The notes below the pieces were generated by a model. The model ran no database searches and had not been told where the DNA came from. It saw nothing but the letters and a program-made list of their open reading frames with translations. Shown here in pieces: positions 59,352-64,000 of a stretch of 64,000 bases of DNA (position 1 is the first letter of the stretch; every line of letters begins with the position of its first letter). Source of the stretch: Magicicada septendecula (taxonomy: Eukaryota; Arthropoda; Insecta; Hemiptera; Cicadidae); assembly GCA_034769895.1 (NCBI GenBank), contig CM068374.1, positions 356,114,302 through 356,178,301 on the forward strand, read 5' to 3'. Both the position numbers and the translations under genes were made by a program.

Positions 59352-59870
59352 GTGACTTCTATTTACGGCCGAACTTTACCCCATACATTAACCAACATTT
59401 TTAGAAAATTGAATATAACTTTAACTTTCCGGACTGATAACAACATTAAGAAAATTCTTCACCATAAAGCTGCAAAACCAATAAAACAGAGGACAGGTGT
59501 CTATAAAATCCAATGTGACGATTGCAACAGCTTCTATATTGGACAAACCGGCAGAGCGTTCAAAAAACGCTTCCAAGAACATTTACCAAAAAACGACACC
59601 CACATTCTCAAATCCAACTTTGCACGTCACCTCGTAAATAATAATCATAACTACACTGATTTTGACACCAACTTTAAACCATTGCACTTTTGCAAAAAAG
59701 GCAGATATATGGACACATTAGAAGAATTCGAAATTTACAAGGCCTTTAAACAATTTAAAAAGACGAACAATTCACAAGACGGCGGATTCATATTAAACGA
59801 CCAACTTAACTTCAAGTCAAATCCCTTGTACGACACAGCCATTGAGATACAAGATGCGTTGCACAGATAA
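59352..59870 (+). CDS. Penelope-like GIY-YIG endonuclease, right arm, open frame
   Basis: Mirror copy of the left-arm gene with the same 172 residues. Because both frames begin about 30 bases from the spacer, each copy is truncated at the same residue of the linker, as expected if one arm was copied from the other rather than from two independent insertions. The stop at 59868-59870 is followed by a 3' region with the hammerhead motif at 60076-60114. Confidence 0.85.
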   Translation: MTSIYGRTLPHTLTNIFRKLNITLTFRTDNNIKKILHHKAAKPIKQRTGVYKIQCDDCNSFYIGQTGRAFKKRFQEHLPKNDTHILKSNFARHLVNNNHNYTDFDTNFKPLHFCKKGRYMDTLEEFEIYKAFKQFKKTNNSQDGGFILNDQLNFKSNPLYDTAIEIQDALHR

Positions 59871-60075
59871 CAGTTTACTCAGACAGTCAGTGCGCGATTA
59901 ACATCGCGGCGGTGTACACCGGCTATAACGCGAAGTGAACTCATGTTGTGATAGTGCGTGCATCTCTGTGCATTCATATATTTTAATATTTTGACGAGTT
60001 AATATTTTAACCATGGATTTTAATTTTAATTTATTACATTTTAATCTTAATGTCTGACGTTCTGTGAAGAGGAAT

Positions 60076-60114
60076 TATTCTGAAGATGGGGCATATGCCC
60101 TGAAACGCGTCAAG
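60076..60114 (+). ncRNA. Hammerhead ribozyme-like motif 8 (right arm)
   Basis: Exact mirror of motif 7, CTGAAGA at 60080, GAAA followed by CGCGTC. It lies about 210 bases after the endonuclease stop, as motif 2 lies about 155 bases after its own. Confidence 0.6.
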
Positions 60115-60164
60115 CGGAATTACAAGTAAGTCACTCGACGGATTAGATAAGCAATTATTTATTT

Positions 60165-61385
60165 AATACAGTGACTTGGATACTTTAAAAATGAATATTA
60201 AAATAGAAAAATATCTTAAATTATTGAAAATTTTTGAAATGTATAAAATAACTATTTTTAAAGAGGAATGGTAAATTCAGAAATTATCACTAAAAGACAG
60301 TTCAAATGTTAAATTTATAAGTATTTAAGGAAAGCAAAGGATTTGTGACCATTTGAAATTTATTATAATTATATTAATAACACTTAAAATGGCTGTAAAA
60401 GTGTGAAAGGACGGAAACAGTTTTTTTGGGCCTAGATTTCCAAAAAGACAGAAATTTGGTAATTTTAACAAAAATCTCAACAAATATGGACTATGACATA
60501 TCAAATTAAACAGAATGAGATAAATAAACCAATTATATGGTTAATAGTTCATGAAAGCGAACAATAAACTAAAATTATTCCATATATAATGTACTTTGGA
60601 ATTATGTACATGGGAAGTGAAAATTATTTTAACAATACTTTTCCAATATTAACTTGGCAAGATATTTCCTAAAGTGGAGGAAGTAAGTTAGTTCTTGGTT
60701 AACATTCAAACGGGACAGTCGATGCGGAATCGCGTTCTTAAAACCGTATAATGGAGTGCATAGGTTAAAGCCTAAAATCAGTGGAAAACGGGAGTTACAT
60801 AAATTAACACTTTTTGAGTCAAAACTTATGAAATACTCTACGACAACAGTGAAAACGAACAATACACCACATAATACAAGTGTTTTAAAACATCAAACCT
60901 ACATAATATTAATAATTCACTCTACAACAGATTAACAATTCTTCGTCACGAACAGACATAAAGTGAACACCTCTAATAGAAAACAATTAACACCAGTGGA
61001 CACTGAACACTCATCCAGAATACCTCAAACAACATAACAGACAGTATACACAATTTCGGAGATCCATAAAACAATTATAAAAGTGAATTTATTGTGAGAT
61101 TTTCCTGTGACAATATTACGTATAACCTCATCAATTCAGCTAGCCGCCATGATGGTCCCAAGATGCAATGCAACCTTTCTCGACTGATTTCATAGAAGCA
61201 GCATTGGTTTGAGAATTCAACTATATTAAACACTATATATTATTCACAATTTGTTCAATATTAATTATTAAGATTATTTCTTGTAAATGTTATACTTTCT
61301 CTGACTATTATAAAATAATCGTTAAAAGAACCTTTTTTAATAATTATATAAAATTTTAAACTGTATTCACATATCGATATATCCC
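60165..61385. other. No gene seen
   Basis: AT-rich; short frames only (for example 60629-60862 minus) without motif. Confidence 0.5.
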
Positions 61386-61830
61386 TGTGACGGAGTCGAA
61401 CAATTGCTCTAAATCGATTTAAAATCGATTATTATTAATAACTGTCAATAAATCAATTTATTTCAACTGTGTGAATTATAAAATTATTTCACATTTTACT
61501 TTAAGTGTTTAATTAACCACGAGACTTCCTGGAAGACAAGAATTATTAACGAAAGGTGAGATACTGGAGCAGCACTGAAGATAATTAATGGATTGCTGAA
61601 AGGAGATAATCTGATTAACTCCAGATTTTGTTAAGCTCTACCAGAAGTGCAAATTAAACCAAAAGTACCTTACAGAATTTTAAAAATTTGAATAAAACAT
61701 AAAACCAGGATTAATTCTAAATTATATACACAACAAACAAACGTAAAATTTTTTTTTACAAAATTTTTTTTAAATAAAATTTTTTTTTCTTTTCTTGTAT
61801 TTGTAACTACAAATAACAGGTCTTGTTACA
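61386..61830 (+). mobile_element. 5' LTR of a Gypsy-type element (445 bp)
   Basis: The block runs from TGTGACGGAGTCG to CTTGTTACA and is followed directly by a primer-binding site. A poly-T/AAATAAA segment lies near its 3' end. The TG...CA ends and the start TGTGACG, shared with the 3' LTR start at 10431, support the call. Confidence 0.55.
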
Positions 61831-61856
61831 ATTTGGCGCTCGCAACAGTGGGGCTT
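61831..61856 (+). other. Primer-binding site and leader of the LTR element at 61.4 kb
   Basis: ATTTGGCGCTCGCAACAGTG and GGGC follow the LTR end. TTGGCGC after ACA is the usual Gypsy arrangement. No gag follows: the leader fades into AT-rich DNA after about 150 bases. Confidence 0.5.
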
Positions 61857-61989
61857 AACATAGTCGAACAGCGGCTTGTTACCAATCGACACTACCCACA
61901 GCGGAGCGAAACGTTGAAGATCATAAAGGTTTTAAAACGAACACAACAACATCTTATATATTAATTTGTACGTGTTACAATATATATAT

Positions 61990-62560
61990 ATATATATATA
62001 TATATAGTTTAACGGATGGTTTAGTATAATCTATTTTTGATGAGAGAGTAAAATGCTGATGGGAATAATTACTTGTAACTTGTTTTTATCAATTGCGCCT
62101 CATGGCAGAATAGATGTTTTCATGTAGAGAGAATGTCAGTATAAAGAAAAATAAAATAATATTATATTTTAACTTTATAAATATGTATTTTGTTTAATTG
62201 TATTTGCCTATTATTCTCTGCCAAGTACACTAAACAATATCCTTGGTTAACCTTTAACTCGTAAAGTCAACTATTACACAATTTTAAATACTGAACCGCT
62301 TCACTAAACACCAGTTTTAATTATCATAGTTAAACAGTTTGTAATCAACAAGATAGTCTCTTACAACAAATCAAATAAAAATTGTTCACACGCAATAAAA
62401 ACATCAACTAATAGAGTACCGCACAATTATAAAACACATAACACTTCGCCACAATATTTCGAACCACACTAGAATAAATCGGCACAAACGCACTGTGTAA
62501 ATCACCCGACAATAACTGAAAACTAAGCCGGTATGGGCTATTTATAGTCTGCAGGGTTCC
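61990..62560. other. No gene seen
   Basis: AT-rich, short (AT)n at about 61981-62007. CTATTTATAG at 62538 lies just before the coding-like stretch at 62.57 kb. Confidence 0.45.
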
Positions 62561-62565
62561 ATAAT

Positions 62566-62790
62566 ATGCGTTGTAAACAAGCAATCGAAAATTCTAGAGG
62601 GCAATTCAGTGCGACCTTCGCAGAAGCACGCACCGTTGGGCTAATTGAGAAGCTTGCCGAACAACACTATCGAATGTACAGGACTGTTCCGTATTACATA
62701 ACACTGCCTCGCATGTTTAGAATCATGTATGCACACAACATTACAGCAAAGATAGCCGAGAAACACCTAGAATGTTCTGTAATGTCGTAA
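62566..62790 (+). CDS. Unrecognised coding-like open frame
   Basis: The 74-codon frame is more GC-rich than its surroundings and has a balanced residue mix (GQFSATFAEARTVGLIEKL, YYITLPRMFRIMYA, AEKHLEC). I recognise no family. It could be a relic of a transposon gene or chance. It has no partner frame nearby. Confidence 0.2.
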   Translation: MRCKQAIENSRGQFSATFAEARTVGLIEKLAEQHYRMYRTVPYYITLPRMFRIMYAHNITAKIAEKHLECSVMS

Positions 62791-62799
62791 CAATGTAAA

Positions 62800-64000
62800 T
62801 TTTGATATTAGATGATTTTTCAATAAACAGAAAAATATGAAAATCCTGATTACATTATTGTTTTGTAGTAAAATAATTCTAGAGCAAACAATTGAACAAT
62901 AAACATTAAAAATTCTGAACGTTCGGATTTGTGTTAAAATCCCCTTCAGTCTGACACCCGGTTAGATTTTTATAATTTTATAAAATTTCTTGAGCTGGGT
63001 GTCATAAAATTTTGAAATTTTCCAAAATTCTGAACACTAAATTCAGTTTGTGTTTCAAATTCTCTTGAATTTGATATACCACATGAACTTTAGTGATTGT
63101 TTTAACTATTTTGACCCCCACATTTTTGCCTCCCACACCCCAGTTTTTTGTGGAACAATCTCAAAAACAATAGGGTTCTGTAGAGCAAAAGTATCGACAT
63201 GCACGCCAAGTTTCATGATAATCGGTTGATGCATTCAAAAGCAATCATGAGACATACCCCCTATAGATAGACAGACAGCTGCCAAAGGGTCGAGTTAAAA
63301 CTACTTTACTTCGCTCATTCAACCAGGATAAAGCAGGTAGAAAAGCATTTATGGAGCATGTTTATTATGGAGTGGACAAATGAACAACAAATCAGGAACT
63401 GAACAGTCAGAACAGAAAAGGAAGCATTTAACAGGAAAAAATATTTCTTTTGCAGAATTGGAAGAATTGTGAAATGTTTTATACTGAATGTTGAACTGTT
63501 GGGTCAGAGATGTGACAGCGAGGAAGAGGAACAGACACAAGATTGAGATGCTGGAAATGTGGTTTTGGTGGTCGGTGGAAGGCATAAGATAAAGGGATAA
63601 AATAAACAATAAAGACTGAAGAAGGATAGAGTACTTCTGAGGGTGGCAAGGAAATAAAAGAAAAACTGGATTGGACACATCATAAGGGCAAATGAATTAC
63701 AAGTTTTGGAGTGAACAATGGAAGAAGACAAGAAAACTAAGTCATTCGATAAGACACAATGTGGCTTGTTAAATAAAGAAATGAAGGCCCGAGCCTAGAA
63801 TGGATACAACTTGAGAAGTCGTCTGCTACATGACAGAATACCACCATATAATGACGCCGATGATGGAGAATTAGTGACATAAAATACAGCAAAAAGAGAA
63901 TAAGCACAATATCAGCAACACTGCCCTTTATCATTACAGATACTGGGGCGTCTACAAGTGGGCCATAAGTCACTTGACAAAAATTAATTTTTATGTTAAA
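62800..64000. other. No gene seen
   Basis: The block 63110-63290 holds AAGTTTCATGATAATCGGTT, close to the Helitron-side text at 12903-12922, followed by AGATAGACAGACAGC, and may be the terminal non-coding part of a transposon. Minus-strand frames at 63.3-63.97 kb are Ser/Leu/Phe-rich shadows of purine-rich DNA. Confidence 0.4.

Larger units (their letters stand above)
58461..60164. mobile_element. Penelope-like element as a perfect palindrome: 843-bp arms, 18-bp spacer
   Basis: 58461-59303 and 59322-60164 are reverse complements of equal length; no difference was found in the parts compared. The spacer is 59304-59321. Each arm is a 5'-truncated Penelope-like element reading outward: linker, GIY-YIG endonuclease, about 200 bases of 3' region, hammerhead motif and end. 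Flanks differ on the two sides immediately outside the arms, so a simple read fold-back in assembly would not explain the boundaries. Confidence 0.9.

Noticed and set aside
58461..60164. Palindrome as a simple sequencing fold-back artefact
   Set aside because: A fold-back read would continue the symmetry into the flanks, but both flanks differ from the first base outside the arms. Assembly error is still not excluded without reads.
63349..63973. Minus-strand frames near the right edge as genes
   Set aside because: They are Ser/Leu/Phe-rich reverse readings of purine-rich DNA without motif.

Overview
The window looks like AT-rich nuclear DNA from an arthropod, most likely an insect with a large, repeat-laden genome. 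The signs are two isolated spliced-gene exons in tens of kilobases of non-coding DNA, many decayed transposons of insect-typical families, and long microsatellites. The species cannot be fixed from the sequence alone. No tRNA, rRNA, CRISPR array or bacterial-type operon was seen.

Host genes: only two exons can be supported. At 15.5 kb (+) a splice acceptor opens into the second half of a C2H2 zinc finger and a short tail with a stop; this is the last coding exon of a zinc-finger regulator. At 54.9-55.2 kb (-) another terminal exon ends a protein I do not recognise. The two genes converge, so about 37 kb between them is 3' UTR plus intergenic DNA filled with repeats.

Layout: 0-3.9 kb, decayed Ty3/Gypsy element on the - strand (running off the left edge) with leader, primer site and LTR edge. 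7.1-10.5 kb, second Gypsy pol on the + strand, broken in RT/RNase H but with an open integrase, then a polypurine tract and LTR start. 10.6-13.0 kb, Helitron Rep/helicase relic (-) with tandem repeats near its 5' end. 13.6-14.3 kb, LINE RNase H relic (-). 20.6-22.7 kb, small relics including a 107-bp hAT MITE. 24.8-26.3 kb, a third LTR-type element (-) with a lysine-tRNA-like primer site. 26.7-27.3 kb, (CT)n and a 72-bp tandem repeat. 30.3-32.8 kb, an element with ~120-bp inverted ends sitting in a (GT)n array and holding a Penelope-like endonuclease. 33.7-36.7 kb, LINE tail, Tigger-type MITE and Penelope-type ribozyme motifs. 36.8-47.8 kb, nothing recognisable. 48.0-52.8 kb, LINE relics, a broken Tc1/mariner-group transposase and two copies of a TA-flanked MITE. 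55.4-60.2 kb, candidate LTR, a complete hammerhead motif and two large palindromes. 61.4 kb, LTR plus primer site.

The most striking content is Penelope-like retroelement (PLE) material. At least seven hammerhead-ribozyme motifs plus one decayed one occur in the window. Two pairs lie in head-to-head palindromes: one with 173-bp arms, and one with 843-bp arms that show no indel and whose two arms encode the same 172-residue GIY-YIG endonuclease segment. Hammerheads in PLEs are already known; the palindromic units with an outward-facing ribozyme at each end, and the density of separate PLE pieces, are what deserve checking.
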